In this document: piece by piece, positions 18,442-25,780 of the stretch
How positions within the stretch are numbered: position 1 is the stretch's first letter
Layout: the number at the start of each line of letters is the position of its first letter
Source of the DNA: Mesostigma viride
Taxonomy: Eukaryota > Streptophyta > Mesostigmatophyceae > Mesostigmatales > Mesostigmataceae
Reading direction: 5' to 3'
DNA length: 38,227 nucleotides
Assembly (NCBI GenBank): GCA_009746045.1
Contig: RPFO01001657.1
Location: 1 to 38,227 of the forward strand
Notes under the pieces: generated by a model
The model's database searches: none
What the model was told of the DNA's origin: nothing
The model's input: the letters and a program-made list of their open reading frames with translations, nothing else
Program-made: the position numbers and the translations under genes

Positions 18442-19149
18442 CTACTTTTTGGACTTCGGGCGTGTTTTCGCTACCGCGTCTGCCACAAGACTGTTTCCCC
18501 ATCGCAGCTCCTCCAAATGCGATGCGGCCTCGTCGTGTCTCTTCTGCGTTTCCTTCAACCAAGTACTCAGGTCTGGGACGGCGTCCCTCTTCCTTGGACC
18601 CATGTTTGCCATCTGTTTTTCGTGAACACGTTTCGCGACGGCCTGCGGATGAGAGGGCAGTGCCGCGTTTCGCAACTCCTGGCGTTCCCGTTCCATCATT
18701 CGAAGGAGGGACTCCATGGACTGCTTTTGTGGGTCCTGGAATTCGTCCACACCGAGCATGACATCACGAGCACGAGGGGAAATGTTCCTGTACGACTTCG
18801 ATTTGCCGCGGTATGGTCGGTCGACATACGCGTCATGGGCGTACGTTGCACTTTGCGGCTCATCGGGAATGTACGAGTCCACCATCTTCTTCCAGTCGGG
18901 CACCTCGGACGTGAGTTTGCGACTCCGGTCGCCGAGGAGATCGCGAGCGCGCGGAGAGGTTGACATAGGAATCGTCGAGCTCGCGACCGCGTCCGTGTAC
19001 AAGTCGTGTCCCGTTTTCTCCTCGCCGCCCTGTCTCACCGCATGTCGTCGCTTCTTCCCCGCGGCGCCGTGGAGACCGCAATACGACCTGCCAACCCGAC
19101 ACCGCTTGCGACACTTGGCGCCCTTCTGCGTCTTCCCCTTGCATTGCAT
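18442..19149 (-). CDS. Cys/His zinc-motif protein with SPRARD repeats
   Basis: A 235-residue protein. Residues 3-27 form a C...C-x3-C...C-x2-H module (Cys3, Cys13, Cys17, Cys24, His27) in a strongly basic context, like short viral zinc motifs with C-x-G-x-T-x2-G. SPRARD occurs twice (65-70 and 124-129), the second after HDAYVDRPYRGK. A looser form (GPRKRD) lies near 184. The C-terminal half is helical and ends KSKK. The start at 19149 is chosen because GTATACG precedes it by 8 bases; an ATG at 19188 lies upstream of that element. The same HDAYV...SPRARD block recurs in the next gene, so the two are related. The function is unknown. Confidence 0.6.
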   Translation of the reverse strand: MQCKGKTQKGAKCRKRCRVGRSYCGLHGAAGKKRRHAVRQGGEEKTGHDLYTDAVASSTIPMSTSPRARDLLGDRSRKLTSEVPDWKKMVDSYIPDEPQSATYAHDAYVDRPYRGKSKSYRNISPRARDVMLGVDEFQDPQKQSMESLLRMMERERQELRNAALPSHPQAVAKRVHEKQMANMGPRKRDAVPDLSTWLKETQKRHDEAASHLEELRWGNSLVADAVAKTRPKSKK

Positions 19150-19157
19150 CTTCGAAC

Positions 19158-19163
19158 GTATAC
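19158..19163 (-). promoter_or_regulatory. GTATAC element for the 19149 gene
   Basis: GTATAC followed by GTTCGAAG-ATG. Nearly the same string (TATACGTCGAAG-ATG) precedes the unrelated gene at 36326 on the other strand. Confidence 0.45.
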
Positions 19164-19227
19164 ACTCGGTCGGGATTTTTTCTGGCATCCTTCCATGTGT
19201 CGCGTGACGCGAACGACGGGACTCGAC

Positions 19228-19524
19228 TCACATGACCGGGCCGATCCCGCCCCGTGTCGCTTTCGAAGGCGTTTCGCGTTTTGCGTTCGCTTCCTCCAGC
19301 CGCGCTTTCAAGGCGTCGATCTTCTTCCTCAGCCCATGAATTTCGTTCGCGTCGTGGTACACCCCGGTGACGATATCCCGCGCCCGAGGCGAGATGTCGC
19401 CGTACCCGCCGTCTTTGTCGCGATGCGGCCGATGGACGTACGCGTCGTGTCCGCACGACGATCCGAGCGACGCCCAAAAGCACGCGGGCTTCTTTCGTTC
19501 GACCCCGGCGCGGTACGCTCCCAT
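19228..19524 (-). CDS. Small SPRARD-motif coiled-coil protein
   Basis: A 98-residue product with HDAYVHRPHR at 26-35 and ISPRARD at 44-50, the same order and spacing as in the adjacent 18442-19149 gene. A short coiled coil follows (residues 63-82, IDALKARLEEAN). Two Cys precede the block (Cys15, Cys24). It looks like a truncated or simplified paralogue. The motif block may be a docking or modification site, but no function is known. Confidence 0.55.
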   Translation of the reverse strand: MGAYRAGVERKKPACFWASLGSSCGHDAYVHRPHRDKDGGYGDISPRARDIVTGVYHDANEIHGLRKKIDALKARLEEANAKRETPSKATRGGIGPVM

Positions 19525-19728
19525 GGTGCGCTTCTTTTCTCATCAGAGGGAAAGAAATGTCCACGAGCGATCGAGCGAGTAACGGGGTGCGCGCGCGAAA
19601 GTGCGCGGAGGTCGCCGTCGGGACGTGCCGCGCGTGCCTCGTGGCGGCCTGTCACCTCGTGCTGGCCTCCTGGTGTCGCGCGGCGACCTGGCCGCAGTGA
19701 GGCGCACGTAGTTACAATCAGTATACGC

Positions 19729-19925
19729 AGATCCATCCGTTGGCGGACCCAGCAGCTGCCGGTCCGACACCGGCGACTCGCCGGATCCAGCAGCTGGCGG
19801 ATTGGGCAGCCGCCGGATCTAGCAGCGGATGGTCGGTCGCTTGCACGCCGCCAGATCCATCCGTTGGCGGATCCAGCAGCTGCCGGTCCGACACTAGCGA
19901 GTCGCTGGATCCGGCAGCTGGCGGA
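19729..19925. repeat. Direct repeat cluster (about 70 bp, period 124)
   Basis: A block starting AGATCCATCCGTTGGCGGA at 19729 recurs at 19853 with a few changes. Inside and between the copies a smaller GGATCCAGCAGCTGGC-like unit repeats in several variants, including inverted forms (CCAGCAGCTGCCGG). The stretch 19525-20134 has no convincing gene apart from this. AT-rich sequence follows at 19970-20030. It may be a regulatory array or a recombination site for the KilA-N duplication that follows. Confidence 0.8.
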
Positions 19926-20134
19926 TCCAGCGAGCGGCCGAAACCGAGGAGGGCCTCGCGACACGTGACAAATGCTAGTAGTCAACGTTTGGATTGTTTG
20001 AACCTTGAATTGTATAACCCCTTCCGGAAAGTTCATGTCTGTGTCGGCGAGGACGGTCATGTCGGCAAGGATGCAGCACTCCTCGACCATAAATTCGCCC
20101 ACCGCGAAACAGAGGCCTGATCCGAGCGCCAACC

Positions 20135-20908
20135 ATGGCGACCGTCTGCGGTGGAGCCCCTTTCACACACGCTCTGTTTCACTTGACGAGAGAGACCGAC
20201 CATTACTGGATATTCACATTGAAGCCTTGTCCGATGTCGGAGTTGGACCCCCGTCAGGAAATCAGAGTCCGGAAGAGCGACCAAATGATCCATGGCCAGG
20301 GCTTGACCGCTGCGGCATCGAATGGAAAGAAGCGCTTCGTCAACTGGTTCAGGCTCGACAAGTCCAAGGACTTCATAGCGGCTCTCGGGAGGTCTCCTGA
20401 CTTCCAGGACGGTGGTATCGACCAATCAGGCATAGCCCTCACAAATGAGGGCTATGACCAAGCCCCGTCGGACGATGTTTCCAACGTGGTGAAGACCGTG
20501 ATGAGCGGCCAAAACGACGAGAGAGGCGTGTGGATCCATGCCCGATTGATCGACAAAGTCGTCGAATGGGCTAAGCAACCACTAACACAAAAGATAGAAG
20601 CGCCCATTCAAGAACGCGTTGCACGAGCTATGCCGGGCAGCGAACGAGAAGTACGATGTCCGACCGGCGTGATTGACATCGTATCCCATTGCCCTCCCGT
20701 TATCGTGGAAGTGAAAGACGTCAAGGACCTGATGAAAGGCATCGGGCAGCTTTTTGGCTATGGGCATTATTTTCCGGGTTACAAGAAACGTTTACTCATC
20801 TTTCGGACGGACAGGACCAGTCCGGGACAAATCCAAAACATCAAAGAGGTGTGCGAGGGATGCGGCGTCGAACTCGCAATGTACGAGGATGTGTACGGTG
20901 TTGTATGA
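20135..20908 (+). CDS. KilA-N domain protein with C-terminal PD-(D/E)xK nuclease-like domain
   Basis: A 257-residue protein. The first about 155 residues match the KilA-N pattern: a conserved Gly/Lys stretch (SNGKKRFVNWFRLD), then a GVWIHARLIDKVVEWA helix. KilA-N is a DNA-binding domain common in large DNA viruses and phages. The C-terminal about 90 residues contain GVIDIV with Asp181, then VIVEVKD with Glu192 and Lys194, then GQLFGYGHYFPGYKK. This is the D...E-x-K arrangement of restriction-type nucleases. The leader of about 100 bases and the KilA-N part are duplicated in the next gene, which has a different C-terminus. It may cut specific viral or foreign DNA, or regulate it. Confidence 0.75.
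   Translation: MATVCGGAPFTHALFHLTRETDHYWIFTLKPCPMSELDPRQEIRVRKSDQMIHGQGLTAAASNGKKRFVNWFRLDKSKDFIAALGRSPDFQDGGIDQSGIALTNEGYDQAPSDDVSNVVKTVMSGQNDERGVWIHARLIDKVVEWAKQPLTQKIEAPIQERVARAMPGSEREVRCPTGVIDIVSHCPPVIVEVKDVKDLMKGIGQLFGYGHYFPGYKKRLLIFRTDRTSPGQIQNIKEVCEGCGVELAMYEDVYGVV
20431..20456 (+). other. Perfect 11-bp hairpin inside the KilA-N coding region
   Basis: CATAGCCCTCA, a CAAA loop, then TGAGGGCTATG. The same structure (10 bp of stem) lies at the matching place in the second KilA-N gene (about 21412-21431). It encodes the segment IALTNEGY in both. Confidence 0.7.
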
Positions 20909-20935
20909 CTTCCGTCTGCCGTCACACAGAACCGG

Positions 20936-21060
20936 GCTGTCCGGAACCTTCATGTCGGTGTCGGCAAGTGAGATCGTGTCGGCGAGGACAGCCGTGTCGG
21001 TAAAGCGGAGCATGTCGGTGTCGGTAAGCGGATCATGTCGGCGAGGAGGACGCCCCTCTC
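20936..21060. repeat. Iteron-like TGTCGG repeats upstream of the second KilA-N gene
   Basis: TGTCGG followed by TAAG, CAAG or CGAGG occurs about seven times in 110 bases (for example at 20951, 20978, 20995, 21010 and 21034), often as GTGTCGG. A shorter version (two copies) lies upstream of the first KilA-N gene near 20038-20065. The arrays end in GACMATAAATTCGC, which is probably the shared promoter. Confidence 0.65.
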
Positions 21061-21111
21061 GACAATAAATTCGCTCCATCGCGAAAAGAGGTCCCAGACC
21101 GAGCACCAACA

Positions 21112-22224
21112 ATGGCGGCCATCCGTGGTCGAGCTCCTTTCACCCACGCGTTGTTTAAGTTGGCGAGAGAGACTGATCATCTTTGGATCTTCACGTTGAA
21201 GTCTTGTCCGGTCTTGGAAGTGGATCCCGCCCAAAACATCAAAGTCCGGAAGAGTGACCGAATGATCCATGCCCAGGACTTGACTGCTGCGGCCTCGAAT
21301 GGAAAGAAGCGCTTCGACAATTGGTTCAGGCTCGACAAGTCGAAGGACTTCATAGCGGCTCTCGGGAGGTCTCCTTACTTCCAAGACGCCGGTATCGGCC
21401 AATCAGGAATAGCCCTCACAAATGAGGGCTATGACCAGGCCCCATCGGACGACGTTCCCGGCGTGGTGAAGACTATGAAGACTGGGCCAGTGGACGAGCG
21501 AGGCGTGTGGATCCACCCCAAGTTGGTGAACGCGCTGACGATGTGGATCAGCCCGGACTTTCACGTCCAGGCCATGGACTGGGTCGACCGCATCCTGGCG
21601 GGCGACATCACCATGATGGAGGTGGTGCGAGACGCCCACGACGCGGTCCACGGCACGACGACGACCGTCGCCATCAACACGGTGTGCGAGTCCCGGAAGC
21701 GTCCCAATTACATGGTGCCGGACCGGACGCTCCCCCCGAGCATGCGCGTGATCGCCAAGGACACCCAACACATGCTGGGCGACTTCGTGTCAACCGTCAT
21801 GGATACGAGGGATGTGGGGAAAACGATGATGTTTCTGGGCGACAAGGCGTGCGAGGCGGCGACCGGTCAGAACGCGGGGGCGCTGAAGAGGCTTAACGAC
21901 GTCAAGAATGGAAGCGCCAGGGACCTGATGAACGAAGAGCAGCTCGAGAACGTCGATTACTTCATGCGCAAGGTCATGAGGCGTGCGATCGCCGCCGGGG
22001 ATGGGAGGGACTTTCACGAGATCGCCGTCTCCGTGAAAAGGGACATGGAGACATTCGTCGCGCCACCGTCCGGTCCGACGCCGACGGAGGTCGTGAAGAA
22101 GAACAAGGAGGACATGCGAAAGGATCTCCTGTTGACGCGCCCCTTGAACCTCGAGAGGTTCTACAGGCGTGTCCCAAAGCTGGACTCGACCATCAAGGGG
22201 GTGCGCGACCTGTCTGGTCCGTAG
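21112..22224 (+). CDS. KilA-N domain protein with helical C-terminal region
   Basis: A 370-residue paralogue of the preceding gene over its first about 155 residues (SNGKKRFDNWFRLD and GVWIHPKLVNALTMWISPDF). Here the KilA-N domain is more complete and runs into a W-x-SP-x-F segment typical of the family. After residue 170 the sequence is unrelated to the first copy: a long, mostly helical region with charged segments (PTEVVKKNKEDMRKDL) and no nuclease motif. The pair shows domain exchange after duplication. It is probably a DNA-binding regulator. The stop is followed at once by a TATACGCGTATA palindrome. Confidence 0.75.
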   Translation: MAAIRGRAPFTHALFKLARETDHLWIFTLKSCPVLEVDPAQNIKVRKSDRMIHAQDLTAAASNGKKRFDNWFRLDKSKDFIAALGRSPYFQDAGIGQSGIALTNEGYDQAPSDDVPGVVKTMKTGPVDERGVWIHPKLVNALTMWISPDFHVQAMDWVDRILAGDITMMEVVRDAHDAVHGTTTTVAINTVCESRKRPNYMVPDRTLPPSMRVIAKDTQHMLGDFVSTVMDTRDVGKTMMFLGDKACEAATGQNAGALKRLNDVKNGSARDLMNEEQLENVDYFMRKVMRRAIAAGDGRDFHEIAVSVKRDMETFVAPPSGPTPTEVVKKNKEDMRKDLLLTRPLNLERFYRRVPKLDSTIKGVRDLSGP

Positions 22225-22229
22225 GCGTA

Positions 22230-22243
22230 ATATACGCGTATAT
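22230..22243. promoter_or_regulatory. ATATACGCGTATAT palindrome
   Basis: A perfect 14-base palindrome, six bases after the stop of the KilA-N gene. It contains TATACG on both strands, the same element found before several starts, so it could be a bidirectional control site or part of a terminator. Confidence 0.4.
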
Positions 22244-22254
22244 ACACGCGATAC

Positions 22255-22670
22255 GGTAACCACGTTCCCAGTACCATCTCATCGGCCACGTGTCATTGTA
22301 TGAGGGGGGTCGGATGGTTTCTCATCCGACCTTCTCCGCCATCAGATCTAGCTAACGGAACAGTTCAACGGTCGTGATTGGGTGCTTGATTGTGTATGCC
22401 AGAGCGAGTATATGATGGAAGAAAGCGTATTTTGGAACATTACTGCATGTTCTACACATACGCGGGGGCGGTAACCATGTTCCCGATACCATATCGTCGG
22501 ACACGTGTCGTCGTCTGAGGGGGGTCGGAGCGATTCTGCTCATGCTTTCCCCGCCGTCAGATACAGCTACCGTAACAGTTCAACGGTCAGGATTGTATGC
22601 TTTATTGTGTATACCAATGCAATCATATTATGGAACAAAGCGTATATTCGATTGACCGCGTACTCCTGGC
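22255..22670. repeat. Two diverged tandem units of about 200 bp (period 215)
   Basis: Unit A (22255-22454) and unit B (22470-22670) both begin GGTAACCA, contain CACGTGTC, GAGGGGGGTCGGA, then CAGTTCAACGGTC, and end with AAAGCGTAT. Unit A has a perfect hairpin (GGTCGGATG, loop GTTTCT, CATCCGACC). Unit B keeps the loop and the inner pairs but with changed bases (GAGC, loop GATTCT, GCTC). No protein of reasonable quality is encoded. They may be non-coding RNA units or decayed mobile sequence. Confidence 0.75.
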
Positions 22671-22793
22671 TACTAGACGCCACAGCCGACTAGGGTCGTA
22701 GCACGACGACCGCGCGGTATGCAGGGCTTGCATATATCTCTTTCGAGCACGAGTGCGGCGTTCGACATGTTCGCGACCGGGTCGAGCGGTCCA

Positions 22794-23403
22794 CGAAAAG
22801 TTCGGGCTATGCGGATAGCCCGAACTTTTGGGATAGCCCGAACTTTTCGCGAAAATCGCTAGGGAAAACGCAAACTACGAGCCAAACTTTTCGCCATCTC
22901 CGAGCCATTTGAAAAGTTCGGGCTATGGTTCGGGCTATCGATTTATAGCCCGAACCCGACCATTTCTTCCCTTGGACGGGGTGGATGGTGTATGCCTTGT
23001 CCTTTTCTCTCTCTCTCTTTCCTAACACATAAAATATAGACCTATTCCTAACACATATATAGCCATGTTCCTAACACGTAAATATTTATGTGTTAGCAAT
23101 GTCTCTATTTTTATGTGTTTGGAATAGGACAATCGTATATACCATATCCATGTATAATTTATGTGTTGGGAAAGGAGAGAGAGAGAAGAGAAAGCAAGCA
23201 CCAGGGCATGCGCACACCCGTCCAAGGGGAGAAAAGGTCGGGTTCGGGCTATAAATCGATAGCCCGAACCATAGCCCGAACTTTTCAAATGGCTCGGAGA
23301 CGGCGAAAAGTTTGGGTCGTAGTTTGCGTTTTCCCTAGCGATTTTCGCGAAAAGTTCGGGCTATACCAAAAGTTCGGGCTATCCGCATAGCCCGAACTTT
23401 TCG
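22794..23403. repeat. 610-bp imperfect palindrome with 187-bp near-identical arms
   Basis: The left arm 22794-22980 is the reverse complement of 23217-23403; equal lengths and only a handful of mismatches. Within the arms TTCGGGCTA or TAGCCCGAA occurs six times each, twelve in all, forming nested short inverted repeats. The centre (22981-23216) holds a CT and a GA tract placed symmetrically, three CCTAACAC-type and three matching TTATGTGTT-type units, and a small palindrome at 23071-23096. The right arm ends where the next gene starts. Short frames inside the arms are mirror images and not convincing genes. A foldback element, origin or hairpin site is possible. Confidence 0.9.
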
Positions 23404-24038
23404 ATGTATCGCCTCCCCTCCCTCCCCTCGGACTCGTTCGCGGCTGCCGGAGACATGGCGATGGACACGGGCAACCGTGAAGGCGCGTTCGTCCGGTCCA
23501 AAAATAAGTGCCGCGTCTGGGGTAGAAGACTCGCCATGCCTCTGAAGACGGCCAAGTCCGGATCCGACTCGTGGTTCGAGGACCTCACGCTGCGTCCGCG
23601 CGCGCCGACGTCGACTCCATCGTCGTCGTCGTCCTCCGCCACCACTAAGGCCGTCCGCACGTCCAAATCCCTCGCCCCTGCCCACCGCGTGTCCAAGGAG
23701 CCGCCCCCCAAGGACGTGCGATTCGAGGAGGAAGACGAGGAGGACGAGTCCCCGCCGGACGAGGACCAGGAGGAAGACGAGTTCGACGACGATCCCGAGG
23801 AAGAGGACGAGGAACCCGAGCAAGAGGAAGAGGAGGAGGAGGAGGAGCCTCCGTTGCCCCCTCCGAAACCCGCCCCTGCCCCGTCCCGTGCGCCGAGTCG
23901 CAAGTCCTCCGTCGCCTCGCCTGCGTCCGCCGCGCCCGCGTCGAGGACTCTGTGAAGCGGTACGTCCGCACGACGTACCGCACGGACCCGTCGTCGCTTC
24001 GTTCCCCGGCGCTGAAAGATGTTCTGCGGAATGCGTGA
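23404..24038 (+). CDS. Acidic low-complexity protein (frame-interrupted)
   Basis: The frame opens at the edge of the palindrome; the ATG at 23455 is an alternative start that would lie outside it. The first about 80 residues are mixed and contain a short ordered segment (WFEDLTLRPRAP). A serine run follows, and then a long Glu/Asp-rich stretch and proline-rich tail. The first frame closes at 23955. A coherent basic end (RYVRTTYRTD, LKDVLRN) continues in another frame to 24038, so a one-base change near 23930 is likely. The next gene starts 4 bases later. Acidic tails like this occur in histone- or basic-protein-binding proteins, but that is inference. Confidence 0.55.
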
Positions 24039-24041
24039 ACG

Positions 24042-24971
24042 ATGATCGCGATCACGGAGTCCGTGATGGCGTCCCTCCTGTTCGCGTTGCTGACAATGGT
24101 CGCGCGGCTGTGGCGCGTCGCGTGCCGTCTGGGCCGCCGAATCGGCGCGCCGATCGACTCGGGGTCGGCCGTCGTGATCCATCGCGCGTACGTGTCGGAC
24201 CACGACGCGTGGTTCGACGTGACGGAGCGGTTCCGCGATTGGTGGGCCGCCGCCGCCGCGAGGGATGAGTGGGGGGAGGCGACGGGATACGACCTCGCGT
24301 GCGAATGGGGCGTGTCGAACCGGCTCTCCGCCGAGACGCGCACCGCCGGGCTCCCCCCGGGCAGCCTGTCCGTGTCGTTCCGCCGCGGCGCCGAGTCGTT
24401 CTTGGTGACGTACCCTCTGTCGTGTCGTATTTCGTTCCCCCCCTGGAAAGATGAAGAGGAGACGGAGACGGTGCGACCCCCGGTCGACGCGAGGACGCGG
24501 CTCTCGCGCAAGGTTCTGTCGGCGACGTTCGGACGGTCTCGTCCGCACGCGGAGGACGAGGACTGCACACGGTGCGTGGCGAGGAGTCTGGGTCCGCTCG
24601 GCGACTTCTACGCGTCCGCGGGTCTGCCTCAGTTCGTCTGGGCCCTGTGGAGACACGCGGAGATCGAGAAGTCGAGTCGCCGCGCCCTGCGAGCCTTGGG
24701 CCGGCGCCCGAGGCGAGGCCGGCTGTCCGCGCCCTCTCCGTGGGAGGACCGGGACGTGAGCGAGGGCGAGGGCGAGGGCGGGGGCGAGGTCGAGGGCGAG
24801 GCGGACGTCGAGAAAGGAGGGGATTCGTCGGACCCGCCCTGTTTCCTGCGCGTCATCTTCGGCGACGGAAAAACCGTGGTGTACGATTCGAGATCGGTGA
24901 CGGAGTCGCTCGGTTCCGGCGGGACGGCCCACTACACGTTCGACGCCGCGGCCGCGAAGAAGAGGGACTGA
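24042..24971 (+). CDS. N-terminally membrane-anchored protein (309 aa)
   Basis: Residues 5-25 are hydrophobic (ESVMASLLFALLTMVARLW), then the chain becomes basic (RRIGAP), suggesting a signal anchor. The large soluble part has Trp-rich helices (FRDWWAAAAARDEW) and a Cys pair near the middle (CTRCV). An Asp/Glu/Gly-rich low-complexity stretch at about 240-262 precedes a final short domain. No family is recognised. It sits in a tight same-strand row (4 bases after the previous stop, 4 bases before the next start), which suggests co-transcription with the acidic protein and the VLTF-2-like gene. Confidence 0.6.
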   Translation: MIAITESVMASLLFALLTMVARLWRVACRLGRRIGAPIDSGSAVVIHRAYVSDHDAWFDVTERFRDWWAAAAARDEWGEATGYDLACEWGVSNRLSAETRTAGLPPGSLSVSFRRGAESFLVTYPLSCRISFPPWKDEEETETVRPPVDARTRLSRKVLSATFGRSRPHAEDEDCTRCVARSLGPLGDFYASAGLPQFVWALWRHAEIEKSSRRALRALGRRPRRGRLSAPSPWEDRDVSEGEGEGGGEVEGEADVEKGGDSSDPPCFLRVIFGDGKTVVYDSRSVTESLGSGGTAHYTFDAAAAKKRD

Positions 24972-24974
24972 GGA

Positions 24975-25744
24975 ATGGACGACCTCCCCGAGTACGACTT
25001 CGAGGAGCACGAGGCCGAGATGGACGGGGCCGAGACGGGCCCGGCGATCTCGGACGGGGCGCCCTACCGCGTGTTGCGCGCCGCGCCGTTACGCGCCTTG
25101 TTGGAGAAGGGACGCCGCGACACGTGGCCGGAACGGACGGACGTGTGCTGCTGGCACTGCTGCCACCCGTTCGACGGGGTCCCGGCGGTGCTGCCCGTGG
25201 GGTACAAGCCGGGCAAGGGTTTTTTGGTGAAGGGCGTGTTCTGCGGATTCGCGTGCGCCAAGAGCTATAACATGGACACGTCGGGGGCGCAGAGGGAACT
25301 ACGGAACATGTGGCTGTTCGACATGATGCTGAAATTGTGGCGGTCGAACCCGAGCCGCGAGCGGCGCGCTTTCCCGGGAGTGCGTCCCGCTCCGCCGCGG
25401 ACGTGCTGAAGATGTTCGGCGGGGACATGACGATCGAGGAGTTCCGAGGGGCGGACCCGTTCGAGCTGCATCGCGTGTTGGACCCTCCGTTCACGATGGA
25501 CGTGATACAACAGGTGCATTGCGTGTACGAGATCAACGAGAAGGCGCGGAGGACGAAGAGGGACGCGGTCGTGCGCGAGCCCACGATCCGCGACCCGGCG
25601 GAGTCGAAGAAGCGGCGGGACGCGGAACAGGCCAAGTTGACGTTGAAACGTCCGCGGCCGTCCGCGAACCCGAAACACAGTTTAGACAAGTTTCTTAGCA
25701 AGGGCAAGGCCAAGGCGCCCACCGTCGCGATCCCGCCTCGGTGA
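24975..25744 (+). CDS. VLTF-2-like zinc-finger transcription factor (frame-interrupted)
   Basis: The N-terminal about 100 residues contain CCWHCCHPF (Cys58-His64) and FCGFACAKSYN (Cys90, Cys94), separated by VPAVLPVGY-x4-G. This pairing of a C-W-x-C-C-H-x-F block and an F-C-x3-C-x-K-x-Y-N block is what I know from the VLTF-2 (poxvirus A1-like) family found across nucleocytoviruses, where it promotes late transcription. The frame closes at 25409 but a coherent helical and basic C-terminus (DPFELHRVLDPPF, HSLDKFLSKGK) continues in another frame to 25744; the break is near 25375. A core gene would not be expected to be lost, so a read error is likely. The family match rests on motif recall. Confidence 0.6.
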
Positions 25745-25769
25745 AAATTTGTATCGATTCGTATTACAG

Positions 25770-25775
25770 GAATAA
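25770..25775 (+). terminator. Possible poly(A) signal (AATAAA)
   Basis: GAATAAAG lies about 26 bases after the stop of the VLTF-2-like gene and just before the end of the convergent gene, in a gap with no other content. Confidence 0.3.
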
Positions 25776-25780
25776 AGTCG

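Noticed and set aside
19557-19700. 47-residue Cys-rich plus-strand frame
   Set aside because: No supporting motif, promoter or spacing pattern; too short to separate from chance in GC-rich DNA.
19729-22670. CRISPR-like array
   Set aside because: Repeats are unequal, without regular spacers, and no Cas-type genes are nearby.
22680-22793. Possible tRNA or small structured RNA
   Set aside because: No cloverleaf, T-loop or anticodon arm could be drawn.
22807-23390. Two related open frames facing each other in the palindrome
   Set aside because: They are mirror images created by the inverted repeat and consist of its TAGCCCGAA units; no protein features.
23379-25010. 543-residue open frame on the minus strand
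   Set aside because: Long only because antisense of GC-rich plus-strand genes lacks stops; serine runs mirror the acidic stretch.
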